Origin: Streptococcus marimammalium DSM 18627
GTDB taxonomy: Bacteria > Bacillota > Bacilli > Lactobacillales > Streptococcaceae
Reading direction: 5' to 3'
Assembly: GCF_000380045.1 (NCBI RefSeq)
Contig: NZ_KB904351.1
Span: 124,001 to 188,000, forward strand
DNA length: 64,000 bases
The notes below the pieces were generated by a model. That model did no database searches, was not told where the DNA came from, and saw only the letters and a program-made list of their open reading frames with translations. A program made the translations under genes and the position numbers. Positions within the stretch are counted from its first letter, which is position 1. Each line of letters starts with the position of its first letter. Shown here piece after piece: positions 1 to 8,483 of the stretch.

Positions 1-207
<207 letters not shown>

Positions 208-228
208 GCCTTGATACAATAAGCTTTT

Positions 229-259
229 AAGCCCCTAGTTTAACTAGAGGGCTTTTTTT
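229..259 (+). terminator. Intrinsic terminator after eno
   Basis: The GC-rich hairpin AGCCCC-TAG / CTAG-A-GGGCT has one bulged A and is followed by seven T residues. Confidence 0.9.
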
Positions 260-357
260 CAAAAGAGAGAGAAAATTTAACGGATGTGGAAAATTACCTT
301 TTATTTGGTAGTTTTATTTATAAATTACAAATAATAACTATTTTGAAAGGGTTTTCA

Positions 358-366
358 TGTTATAAT
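358..366 (+). promoter_or_regulatory. Extended -10 promoter of ndk
   Basis: TGTTATAAT is a perfect TATAAT with an extended TGN element, about 30 bases before the ndk start. No convincing -35 box is visible at 17 bp spacing. Confidence 0.5.
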
Positions 367-395
367 ATAATAAAAAAGGAATGTGAGGATAAATG

Positions 396-809
396 ATGGA
401 AAAAACCTTATTTATCATTAAACCAGATGGTGTCAAAAGAGGCTTAGTAGGAGAGGTCATTAAAAGAATCGAGCGTCGTGGGTTTATTATTGAAAAATTA
501 GATATGCGTATGGCAACCCAAGAGCTACTAGAACGACACTATGAAGCTCTCATTAAAAAACCATTTTTCCCAGAATTACAAGATTACATGACAAGCGGTC
601 CAATTGTTATTGGAGTGATTTCAGGTAATCGTGTTGTTTCATCCTGGCGAACCATGATGGGTGTTACCAATCCTAAAGATGCTTTGCCTGGTACCATTAG
701 AGGAGATTTTGCTCAAGCTCCAGGAGAAGAAGGTGGAATTTTTAATATTGTGCATGGATCAGATTCAACAGAAGCAGCCAAAAGAGAAATTGCCATTTGG
801 TTTAGTTAA
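396..809 (+). CDS. ndk: Nucleoside diphosphate kinase
   Basis: This cytosolic enzyme transfers the gamma phosphate of NTPs to NDPs through a phosphohistidine. The protein opens with the family signature [13 protein letters not shown], and the catalytic histidine lies in NIVHGSDS near residue 120. The length, about 137 residues, is normal for the family. Two ATG codons stand in tandem at 393 and 396; GAGGA at 385-389 is too close to the first, so 396 is preferred. It has its own extended -10 promoter and lies between terminated eno and mutX, so it is probably monocistronic. Confidence 0.95.
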   Translation: MEKTLFIIKPDGVKRGLVGEVIKRIERRGFIIEKLDMRMATQELLERHYEALIKKPFFPELQDYMTSGPIVIGVISGNRVVSSWRTMMGVTNPKDALPGTIRGDFAQAPGEEGGIFNIVHGSDSTEAAKREIAIWFS

Positions 810-905
810 TATGGTAAGAGAAAAAAATTTTCAAAGAATGTTAGAATTTTTTCTGACATTTTTTATTTTAAGAAAAGTTTAGACTGCCCATAACTTCTAA
901 AACTT

Positions 906-914
906 TGGTATAAT
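906..914 (+). promoter_or_regulatory. Extended -10 promoter of mutX
   Basis: TGGTATAAT is an extended -10 with a perfect hexamer, 24 bases before the mutX ATG. The -35 region is poor. Confidence 0.5.
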
Positions 915-938
915 GAATAAAAAGGTTTTGGAGAGATA

Positions 939-1409
939 ATGGTAAAATTAGCAACAATTTGTTATATCGATAATGATAAAGCTTTATTATTGCTTCACAG
1001 GAATAAAAAAGATAATGATATTCACTCGGGCAAGTGGATTAGTGTTGGTGGTAAAATCGAACAAGGAGAAAGCCCTGAGGAGTGTGCTAAACGTGAGATT
1101 TTTGAAGAAACTGGATTGACTGTCACCCAAATGGCTCTTAAAGGTATTATCACTTTTCCAAACTTTACTCCTGAAGAGGATTGGTATACATACGTTTTTA
1201 AGGTAATAGGATTTGAAGGAGAGCTGATAAAAGATTCCCCAGAGGGAACACTAGAGTGGGTACCTTATGAGGAGGTTTTAAAAAAACCAACTTGGGAAGG
1301 TGATTATGAAATCTTAAACTGGATTTTAGAGGATTATCCTTTCTTTTCTGCTAAATTTTCCTATGTCAATAAAAAATTAGTGGATAAGGAGGTCACTTTT
1401 TATGATTAA
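939..1409 (+). CDS. mutX: MutX-type Nudix hydrolase (8-oxo-dGTP diphosphatase)
   Basis: The 156-residue protein has a full Nudix box, GGKIEQGESPEECAKREI followed by FEETGL, matching GX5EX7REUXEEXGU at about residues 37-59. The opening LATICYIDN and the later WYTYVFKV and KPTWEGD segments are as I recall them in pneumococcal MutX, which removes mutagenic 8-oxo-dGTP from the nucleotide pool. It overlaps the start of a second, disrupted Nudix gene by 8 bases, so the two once formed an operon. Substrate specificity is inferred from resemblance only. Confidence 0.9.
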   Translation: MVKLATICYIDNDKALLLLHRNKKDNDIHSGKWISVGGKIEQGESPEECAKREIFEETGLTVTQMALKGIITFPNFTPEEDWYTYVFKVIGFEGELIKDSPEGTLEWVPYEEVLKKPTWEGDYEILNWILEDYPFFSAKFSYVNKKLVDKEVTFYD

Positions 1410-1869
1410 AAATGATTTTAGACATGAACGCAATCAGACTATTTTTGGCGTTAGAGGTTAAGCCATTATTATTGAGAATAATTAACTGTTGACTTATTTT
1501 AATGAAGAAAAAGAGACTTACTATCTACCCGGAGGTGCTATTGAGGTTGGTGAATCTACAAAAGAAGCAGTCCAACGTGAGGTAATGGAAGAATTGGGTA
1601 TTGCTTGTCAAGTTTCCAACTTATTGTTTGTGGTCGAAAACAAGTTTTCTTTATCTGATAAAGAGTTTCATAATATTGAGTTCCATTATGCTGTTACTCT
1701 TCTTGAGACGGCACCTTGTCAGGTTTTCGAAGATGGACATTTACCTGTTAAATGGTTATCGTTAAATGATTTAGCGGACTTCAATCTTAAACCAGAATTT
1801 TTAAAAAAGGTTTTATTACAGCCAAAAACTACTTTGCAACATGTTTTCAATTTAAGAAATGAGCGCTAA
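1402..1869 (+). pseudogene. Second Nudix hydrolase gene broken by two nonsense codons
   Basis: A strong ribosome site (AAGGAGG at 1386-1392) precedes ATG 1402. The frame then reads MIKNDFRHERNQTIFGVRG, a TAA stop at 1459, AIIIENN, a second TAA at 1483, and then an intact Nudix domain to 1869. Everything stays in one frame, so the damage is two point changes and not a shift. The Nudix box GGAIEVGESTKEAVQREV followed by MEELGI is intact. The missing N-terminal beta strand would normally belong to the fold. A TTG at 1489 could in principle start a shortened protein, but no ribosome site precedes it. It lies directly downstream of mutX, which it overlaps by 8 bases. Confidence 0.85.
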
Positions 1870-1906
1870 GACAATGTATTTATTATAAAATTTTAAAGAG
1901 GACACC

Positions 1907-3073
1907 ATGAATAATTTTAGAGACAAAAAATTTAGTTTCAGTTGGTTTTTTAAATGGTTTATAGATAATAAGGTAAATGTGGTTTTATTATCAACATTAC
2001 TGGTCTTTTTAAATATTTTTGTTTTAACAAAAATTAGTTTTATTTTTAAACCAGTTATTACGATTATTTCTATTATTATGTTACCAATAGTGATTTCTGC
2101 TTTATTTTACTATCTATTAGACCCAATTGTTTCTTTTTTAAAGAAAAAAGGACTCAATAAAATGGCTTCAATTACAATCGTTTTTATACTGGTTTTTGGT
2201 CTGTTGATTTTGGGAATAGCAAGTATTATACCAACATTACAGACACAAATCACATCTTTCATCAATGATTTACCTGACTATATCACTAAATTAGAGACTC
2301 AACTCACAGAGTTATTAAAAGATGATCGTCTTGAAGCTATGAGACCTCAGTTGTCTGAAATGATTGATAATTTTAGTCAGACGGCTATTGATTTTGTCCA
2401 AAGTTTCTCTAGTCAAGCTGTTGATTGGGCAAGTAGATTTGCCTCAGCCCTAACAAAAATCATGTTAGCTCTTTTGATTTCTCCTTTTATCTTGTTTTAC
2501 CTCTTAAGAGACAGCAATCAAATCAAAGGAGCTGTTGTATCCTATTTACCAACAAAGATTAGAAAACCAATGGCACGTATTTTAACTGATGTTAATAAAC
2601 AGTTGTCAGGTTATGTTCAAGGACAAGTAACGGTTGCTATTGTCGTTGGTTTAATGTTTTCTATCATGTTTAATATCATTCAACTGCCTTATGCATTTAC
2701 CTTAGGGATTATGGCTGGTTTTTTAAATATGATTCCTTATTTGGGCAGTTTTTTAGCCATGGTACCAGTAATTATATTAGCTATAGTAGATGGCCCAATC
2801 ATGCTGATTAAGGTTATTGTTGTTTTTACAATTGAACAAACTATTGAAGGCCGTTTTGTAACTCCACTTGTTTTAGGGAGTAAACTAAACATTCATCCTA
2901 TCACTATATTATTTATCTTATTAACAACAGGGTCAATGTTTGGTCTTTGGGGTGTCTTACTTGGTATACCTGTTTATGCCTCATTAAAAGTAGTCGTAAA
3001 AGAATTGTTTGAATGGTATAAATCTGTTAGTGGGCTATATGAAGATGATAAAAGAAAGAAGATTGATGACTAA
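1907..3073 (+). CDS. AI-2E family membrane transporter
   Basis: The 388-residue polytopic membrane protein has two helix clusters: two or three N-terminal spans (about residues 20-105), a soluble middle region (about 105-175) and five or six C-terminal spans with the conserved YLGSFLAMVP, IEGRFVTPLVLG and GLWGVLLGIP motifs of the AI-2E/PerM family. Family members include a putative AI-2 exporter and Na+/H+ antiporters, so the substrate cannot be named. The start follows a weak GAGGACACC. The last codons overlap the TPR gene by 8 bases, so the two genes are translationally coupled. Confidence 0.85.
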   Translation: MNNFRDKKFSFSWFFKWFIDNKVNVVLLSTLLVFLNIFVLTKISFIFKPVITIISIIMLPIVISALFYYLLDPIVSFLKKKGLNKMASITIVFILVFGLLILGIASIIPTLQTQITSFINDLPDYITKLETQLTELLKDDRLEAMRPQLSEMIDNFSQTAIDFVQSFSSQAVDWASRFASALTKIMLALLISPFILFYLLRDSNQIKGAVVSYLPTKIRKPMARILTDVNKQLSGYVQGQVTVAIVVGLMFSIMFNIIQLPYAFTLGIMAGFLNMIPYLGSFLAMVPVIILAIVDGPIMLIKVIVVFTIEQTIEGRFVTPLVLGSKLNIHPITILFILLTTGSMFGLWGVLLGIPVYASLKVVVKELFEWYKSVSGLYEDDKRKKIDD

Positions 3074-4292
3074 TAGTGAAAAAATGCTAGAGGCAATTGA
3101 GAATAAAAATTTAGAGCGAGCAGACTATTATTTTAATCAAGCCCTTATAAATGATAGTGATGATTTGTTGCTTTCTTTAGGTGAATATCTAGAGAACATA
3201 GGTTTTTATCCCCAAGCAAAAGCTATCTATTTAAAGCTAAAAAATTACTATCCAGAAGTAAATATTAATTTAGCTCAAATTGTGGCAGAAGAAGGCGATA
3301 TTGAAACAGCTTTTTTATACCTTGATGAGATTTCAAAGACAAGCAATCATTATCTTTCTGCTCTACTAGTTATGGCTGATTTATATGATTTAGAAGGTTT
3401 GACAGATGTTGCGCGTGAAAAGCTAGTTGAAGCTAGTCAGTTGAGTCAAGAACCACTTGTTGTTTTTGGCCTGGCTGAAATTGAGTTGTCGCTTGAGCAT
3501 TATCAAGAGGCTATTAATGAATATGCTAAATTAAATCATCAGGAAATTTTAGCATTAACAGGTGTTTCTACCTATCAAAGAATTGGTAAATCCTATGCTA
3601 GTTTAGGAAAATATGAAGTAGCTATTGAATTTCTAGAAAAATCTCTGGAATTTGATTATAGCAGAGATACAATTTTTGAATTAGCAACAGTATTATATCA
3701 AAAGCAAGAATATCAAAAAGCTAATCTTTATTTTAAACAGTTGGATAATCTTTCCAGTGAATTTACCGGTTATGAGTATGTTTACGCTTTATCACTCCAT
3801 GAAGAAGATCAAATTCAAGAAGCTCTTAAGGTTGCTCAACAGGGATTGTCTAAAAATGAATTTGATAGTCAATTATTATTGTTAGCTTCACAATTATCTT
3901 ATGAGAATCATGATGTTAAAGCAGCAGAAACTTATTTATTATCTGCTCAACAAATCATAGAAGACAAGGAGGAAGTCTTTTTACGATTGACAACCCTCTA
4001 CCTAGAAGAAGAACGTTATGAAGACATTATTACTTTGAGCAAAGAGTATATTGATAATGTTTTAACCAGATGGAACATTGCTAAAGCCTATCAAGCACTT
4101 GAAGACGAAGAAAAGACAATAGCATCTTATGAAGAATTAGTCAATGATTTAAAAACTAATCCAGAATTTCTAAAAGATTATTTTTACGTTTTAAGAGAAT
4201 ATGGCGATAATGAAAGGATGAGACGAATTGGAGAGAATTATCTCAAGTTGGTTCCTGATGACTTGGAAATTGTTCATCTATTAGAAGAATAG
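3066..4292 (+). CDS. Tetratricopeptide repeat protein
   Basis: The soluble, acidic protein of about 408 residues is made of successive TPR-like helix pairs. Recognisable units include AYDLEGLTD-type and GKSYASLGKYEVAIEFLEKS segments spread from about residue 10 to 400. No signal peptide or membrane span is visible. TPRs mediate protein-protein contacts; the partner is unknown. The ATG at 3066 lies inside the last codons of the upstream permease gene (stop 3071-3073), so the start was chosen for coupling. The longer reading from 3009 would overlap that gene further. Confidence 0.85.
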   Translation: MTNSEKMLEAIENKNLERADYYFNQALINDSDDLLLSLGEYLENIGFYPQAKAIYLKLKNYYPEVNINLAQIVAEEGDIETAFLYLDEISKTSNHYLSALLVMADLYDLEGLTDVAREKLVEASQLSQEPLVVFGLAEIELSLEHYQEAINEYAKLNHQEILALTGVSTYQRIGKSYASLGKYEVAIEFLEKSLEFDYSRDTIFELATVLYQKQEYQKANLYFKQLDNLSSEFTGYEYVYALSLHEEDQIQEALKVAQQGLSKNEFDSQLLLLASQLSYENHDVKAAETYLLSAQQIIEDKEEVFLRLTTLYLEEERYEDIITLSKEYIDNVLTRWNIAKAYQALEDEEKTIASYEELVNDLKTNPEFLKDYFYVLREYGDNERMRRIGENYLKLVPDDLEIVHLLEE

Positions 4293-4330
4293 TCTAAAAA
4301 AACACTTGTCTAGGCAAGTGTTTTTTTAGA
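4293..4330. terminator. Bidirectional terminator between TPR gene and rqcH
   Basis: A perfect 16-bp stem TCTAAAAAAACACTTG with the loop TCTAGG carries A- and T-tracts for both strands. The rqcH stop codon (4310-4312, minus strand) sits in the loop. Confidence 0.95.
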
Positions 4331-5977
4331 CTGTCTCATTCTATTAATTTTTTCTTGATTAGGAGTTACCCTTAAGGTTTTTTGACCAGTATAGGTGACA
4401 AAACCAGGTTTTGAACCAGTCGGTTTATTTAATTTTTTAGCTTCAATCATGTCAACTGGAACAAGATTTGATAATCGTGCTTTAGAAAAATAAGCGGCAA
4501 GTTCAGCAGCATCTGTTTTAACCTCATCGCTAGGATTTGGGTTATTTCGAATAATCACATGACTACCAGGAATATCTTTGGCATGGAACCAGAGATCATT
4601 TTTCTGAGCGATTTTAAAGGAGAGTTCATCGTTTTGGAGATTATTTTTTCCAACTAGTATAATCGTCTTACCATCACTTGCCAAGTATTGTTCAGGTTTT
4701 TGTCTTTTATGGTGTTTATCTCGTTTTTTTTGTTTGATAAATCCCGTTTCAATTAATTCTTCTCTGATATCAGCAATTTCAGAAAGACTAGCTTGACTAA
4801 GAGCCATTTCAACGGTTTCTAAATAAGCAATCGTTTCTATAGTTTCTTTAAGCAAATGATGGAGATGCTTGACAGCTTCTTTTAATTTTTGGTATTTCTT
4901 AAAATAGCGTTGGGCATTTTGATTGGGAGTTAAAGCTTTATCAAGTGAAATGGTTATCATTTTTCCAGTGTAATAATTTTCGAGAGTGACCTGGTTTTGA
5001 TTATTTGGAACATTCCTTAAAAAGGTTGTCAATAATTCTCCTTTTTGACGAAAATCTTCTGCATTTTCGGTGTCTTTTAATTCTTGCTTTTGTTTTTTTA
5101 ATTTTTTCTTATTCTTTTGTATTTCCGTATTAACACGATGGATTAAATCATTAGCTTGCTGATTTATCCTATCTTTTTGTGCCTTATCTTTATAATAGAC
5201 GTCTAACATCTCAGATAAACTTGAAAAAGTTTCTTTTGAATCTGAGAATAAAATGGCTGAGAAGGATTTTTCTGTAAGATTAGGTGTAGTAGGCTGATTA
5301 AAAAAGTCACGAAAGGCTTGGAATTTCTCCTTTATCAGCCTTTGACTGAGTTCTAGTGTGGTATCACGTCCCAATCCTTGAAATAAGAGTTGTAGGTTTT
5401 GAGGGGTGAGTTTATTAGTCTGTAAAATTTCAAACAATTTTTCATCTGAAATCTCAAAAGGATTAATATTATTAGTTTTTGGTGGTAAAACATATGAACT
5501 ACCTGGTAAAATTGTGCGATAACTATTTTGTGAAAAACCAATGTGTTTGATTGACTCAATAATTTTACCCTTGTTTTTATCAATTAAGATGATATTAGAG
5601 TGTTTTCCCATTACTTCTATCATCAAGGTAACTTTGATATGATCACCAATCTCATTTTTGTTGGAAAAAGTCATTTCAACAATACGATCATTATCAAGTT
5701 GTTTGATATCTTCAATCATAGCACCTTGAAGGTATTTTCTCATAATCATTGTAAAAGTGTTTGGTGTTTGTGGATTTGAAAAACTTACTTGTGTGATATG
5801 AAGTCTTCCAAATACGGGATGAGCAGATAGGAGTAATCGATAATTTTGACGATTTTGACGAATGGATAAAACCAACTCATTTTCAAATGGTTGATTAATT
5901 TTTTGCACACGACCTAATAGAATTTTTCTTTTTAATTCTTTAACCATATGGTGTAAAAAAAAGCCATCAAAAGACAT
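4310..5977 (-). CDS. rqcH: RqcH/Rqc2-type NFACT protein (PavA/Fbp54 fibronectin-binding family)
   Basis: The 555-residue protein has the family layout: NFACT-N domain (about 1-230, opening MSFDGFFLHHMVKEL), a lysine-rich coiled coil (about 265-420) and a C-terminal NFACT-R domain (about 430-530) containing DLWFHAKDIPGSHV. In B. subtilis, RqcH binds stalled 50S subunits and directs alanine tailing of the nascent chain; streptococcal homologues PavA and Fbp54 were described as fibronectin-binding adhesins although they lack a signal peptide. None is seen here either. The gene stands alone between a convergent TPR gene and divergent rnjB. Confidence 0.93.
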   Translation of the reverse strand: MSFDGFFLHHMVKELKRKILLGRVQKINQPFENELVLSIRQNRQNYRLLLSAHPVFGRLHITQVSFSNPQTPNTFTMIMRKYLQGAMIEDIKQLDNDRIVEMTFSNKNEIGDHIKVTLMIEVMGKHSNIILIDKNKGKIIESIKHIGFSQNSYRTILPGSSYVLPPKTNNINPFEISDEKLFEILQTNKLTPQNLQLLFQGLGRDTTLELSQRLIKEKFQAFRDFFNQPTTPNLTEKSFSAILFSDSKETFSSLSEMLDVYYKDKAQKDRINQQANDLIHRVNTEIQKNKKKLKKQKQELKDTENAEDFRQKGELLTTFLRNVPNNQNQVTLENYYTGKMITISLDKALTPNQNAQRYFKKYQKLKEAVKHLHHLLKETIETIAYLETVEMALSQASLSEIADIREELIETGFIKQKKRDKHHKRQKPEQYLASDGKTIILVGKNNLQNDELSFKIAQKNDLWFHAKDIPGSHVIIRNNPNPSDEVKTDAAELAAYFSKARLSNLVPVDMIEAKKLNKPTGSKPGFVTYTGQKTLRVTPNQEKINRMRQSKKTLA

Positions 5978-6071
5978 AACATTCCCACTTTCAGTTTTAT
6001 GTTGTTATTATACCACAGTTCATTCATAAAACGTATCAATGGTTTTTAATGAATAACTCTAGTGCCCATCA

Positions 6072-6100
6072 TTGAAAAAAAAAGAGAAAAGTTGTATACT
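6072..6100 (+). promoter_or_regulatory. Promoter of rnjB
   Basis: TTGAAA (6072-6077), a 17-bp spacer and TATACT (6095-6100). Transcription should start near 6107 and leave an 86-base leader containing the hairpin GCAAC-ATT-GTTGC (6111-6123). Confidence 0.75.
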
Positions 6101-6192
6101 AAAAAGGTACGCAACATTGTTGCAATCGCTGTAATTCGACTTGTTGATTAGGCAAGGACCGTTAGTATTAAAAAAATATTAAGGAGAAAAGA

Positions 6193-7857
6193 GTGACAAA
6201 TATAAAAATCATTGCCCTAGGCGGTGTAAGAGAAAATGGTAAAAACTTCTACATTGTAGAAGTTGGCAAAGCCATTTATATTTTAGATGCAGGATTGAAG
6301 TATCCCGAAAATGAACAATTGGGTGTGGATGTTGTTATTCCAAATTTAGATTATGTTTTTGAAAATAAAGAAAGGGTACAAGGAATCTTTTTAACTCATG
6401 GTCATGCTGATGCTATTGGTGCTCTTCCTTATTTATTAGAGGAAGTAAAAGCACCGGTCTTTGGTTCTGAGTTAACGATTGCTCTAGCTAAATTGGTGGT
6501 TAAAGCAAATGATGCCACCAAGAAATTTAAAAATTTTCACATTGTTGATAGTGAGACAGAAATTGAATTTGGTAAAAATACTATTTCTTTTTTTAAAACA
6601 ACTCATTCCATCCCTGAAAGTTTAGGAATTGTTATAGGAACTTCTGAAGGTAATATTGTCTATACAGGAGATTTTAAATTTGATCAAGCTGCAAGCAATC
6701 TTTATCAAACGGATTTTTCTAGGTTAGCAGAAATTGGTAGTGAAGGAGTTTTAGCTCTTCTTTCAGACTCTGCCAATGCTGAAAGTAATTTTCAAATTGC
6801 TAGTGAAGCAGAGGTTGGTGATGAGATTAATAATGTCATAGCTGATTGGGAAGGTCGTATAATTGTTGCTGCGGTAGCAAGTAACTTAGCAAGGATTCAG
6901 CAAGTCTTTGCTGCTGCAGAAAAACATGGTCGTCGTGTTGTATTAACTGGTTTTGATGCTGAAAATATTGTTAGAACAGCTCTAGATTTAAAAAAATTAT
7001 CTTTATCTGATAAAAAACTGTTGATTAAACCTAAAGAAATGGATAAATTTGATGATAGTGAATTGATTGTTCTTGAAACAGGTCGTATGGGTGAACCTAT
7101 TAATGGTCTTAGAAAAATGTCAACAGGTCGCCATCGTTATGTACAGATTAAAGAGGGTGATCTTATCTACATTATTACCACTCCAAGTATTGCCAGTGAG
7201 GCTATTGTTGCTCGTGTCGAAAATTTGATTTATAAGGCAGGGGGTGTGGTTCAATCTATCACCAAAAATTTACGCGTTTCAGGTCATGCAAATGGTAGAG
7301 ATTTACAGTTGATGATTAATCTCATGAAACCAAAATATCTTTTTCCAATTCAAGGAGAATACCGTGAATTGGCTGCACATTCTGGCTTAGCACAAGAGGT
7401 TGGTATGTTTCCTGAAAATATTTATATTATGAAACGTGGCGATGTTATGGTTCTACAAAAAGATCGTTTCTTAAAAGAAGGAAAAGTTCCAGCAAATGAT
7501 GTTTTATTAGATGGTAATGCTATCGGTGATGTTGGTAATATTGTTTTAAGGGACCGTAAAGTTTTATCAGAAGATGGTATTTTCATTGTCGTTATTACTG
7601 TTAATAAACGTGAGAAAAAAATTGTGTCTAAAGCTAAAGTTAATACTCGTGGATTTGTTTATGTTAAAAAAAGTAGAGACATTTTGATTGATAGTGCTGA
7701 CTTAGTTAATGAAACTGTTGAAAAATATTTGGCCAAAGATAATTTTGAGTGGGGTGAATTAAAGTCAACTATTAGAGATAATGTTAGTAGATTTCTTTTT
7801 GAGCAAACCAAGCGTCGTCCTGCAGTTTTACCAGTTGTTATGGAAGTGCGCTCATAA
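6193..7857 (+). CDS. rnjB: Ribonuclease J2
   Basis: This is a metallo-beta-lactamase/beta-CASP ribonuclease of 554 residues, normal for the family. RNase J2 pairs with RNase J1 in mRNA decay and 5'-end processing. The metal motif expected in active J1 (HxHxDH) reads HGHADA at residues 69-74, so the last histidine is alanine. This degenerate motif identifies J2 rather than J1 and fits its weak activity and scaffold role. Other family blocks are visible: YTGDFKFDQ, LLSDSANAE and SGHANGRDLQ. The start is GTG 6193, 6 bases after AAGGAG; no ATG fits. It has its own promoter and a long leader. Confidence 0.95.
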   Translation: MTNIKIIALGGVRENGKNFYIVEVGKAIYILDAGLKYPENEQLGVDVVIPNLDYVFENKERVQGIFLTHGHADAIGALPYLLEEVKAPVFGSELTIALAKLVVKANDATKKFKNFHIVDSETEIEFGKNTISFFKTTHSIPESLGIVIGTSEGNIVYTGDFKFDQAASNLYQTDFSRLAEIGSEGVLALLSDSANAESNFQIASEAEVGDEINNVIADWEGRIIVAAVASNLARIQQVFAAAEKHGRRVVLTGFDAENIVRTALDLKKLSLSDKKLLIKPKEMDKFDDSELIVLETGRMGEPINGLRKMSTGRHRYVQIKEGDLIYIITTPSIASEAIVARVENLIYKAGGVVQSITKNLRVSGHANGRDLQLMINLMKPKYLFPIQGEYRELAAHSGLAQEVGMFPENIYIMKRGDVMVLQKDRFLKEGKVPANDVLLDGNAIGDVGNIVLRDRKVLSEDGIFIVVITVNKREKKIVSKAKVNTRGFVYVKKSRDILIDSADLVNETVEKYLAKDNFEWGELKSTIRDNVSRFLFEQTKRRPAVLPVVMEVRS

Positions 7858-7896
7858 GCTTGAATGTATAATTTGAATAAGGTATTGAAAGAATAA

Positions 7897-7932
7897 ATTA
7901 AAAAAGACAAGCACTACTAAGTGCTTGTCTTT
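7897..7932 (-). terminator. Terminator between rnjB and mscL
   Basis: The perfect 13-bp stem AAAGACAAGCACT / AGTGCTTGTCTTT has a 4-base loop. The T-run is clearer on the minus strand, so it mainly serves mscL but may stop rnjB transcripts too. Confidence 0.85.
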
Positions 7933-7963
7933 CATTAAGAGTGAAACCATAAATTTATTTGTC

Positions 7964-8332
7964 TTACTTTTTAGCTAGTAAATCACGAATTTCAATAAGT
8001 AATTCTTCTTGAGTTGGACCAGCAGGTTCTTCTATAATAGTTTTTTCTTTTTTACCAAGAGTCATAGCACGTTCAGCGACTTTAACGATAAAAAAGAGGA
8101 CTGTTCCAACAATTAAAAAATTAACAATAGCATTGATAAAATTACCAATAGCAATAGAGCCAATTTTGATACTTGAAAAGTCAGGTTGACCAACAATCAT
8201 ACCAATAATAGGTGTAATAACATCTTCAACCAAAGAACTAATAACAGCTCCAAAAGCGCCACCAATGATAACAGCAACGGCTAAGTCAAGGACATTTCCC
8301 TTAAACAAAAAGTTTTTAAGATCTTTAATCAT
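7964..8332 (-). CDS. mscL: Large-conductance mechanosensitive channel MscL
   Basis: The 122-residue protein has two transmembrane helices. The first contains the conserved pore segment LAVAVIIGGAFGAVISSLV (about residues 16-34), and the second spans about 70-93 (INAIVNFLIVGTVLFFIV). A short amphipathic N-terminus (MIKDLKNFLFKGNV) and a charged C-terminal helix complete the family plan. The channel opens under membrane tension to release solutes after hypo-osmotic shock. It is monocistronic and convergent with rnjB. Confidence 0.97.
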   Translation of the reverse strand: MIKDLKNFLFKGNVLDLAVAVIIGGAFGAVISSLVEDVITPIIGMIVGQPDFSSIKIGSIAIGNFINAIVNFLIVGTVLFFIVKVAERAMTLGKKEKTIIEEPAGPTQEELLIEIRDLLAKK

Positions 8333-8411
8333 ATATCTTGCTCCTTTCTCATTTGATTCCTGTGAATTATAACGTAAATTTGTTGTTAAAGCAAGTAAAA
8401 CGGTTTTAAAA

Positions 8412-8440
8412 TTTACAATTATAAATGACTATGCTATAAT
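8412..8440 (+). promoter_or_regulatory. Promoter of the dnaG-rpoD operon
   Basis: TTTACA (8412-8417), a 17-bp spacer and extended -10 TGCTATAAT (TATAAT at 8435-8440). It excludes the in-frame ATG at 8439 as the dnaG start. Confidence 0.75.
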
Positions 8441-8483
8441 GAAATATAAAAATAAAATGGGATTTTTCTGTAGAGGTGATGAT

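Noticed and set aside
8439-8483. An upstream ATG extending dnaG by 15 residues.
   Set aside because: The ATG lies inside the TATAAT -10 box of a good promoter, so it is not in the mRNA; TTG 8484 has a proper ribosome site.
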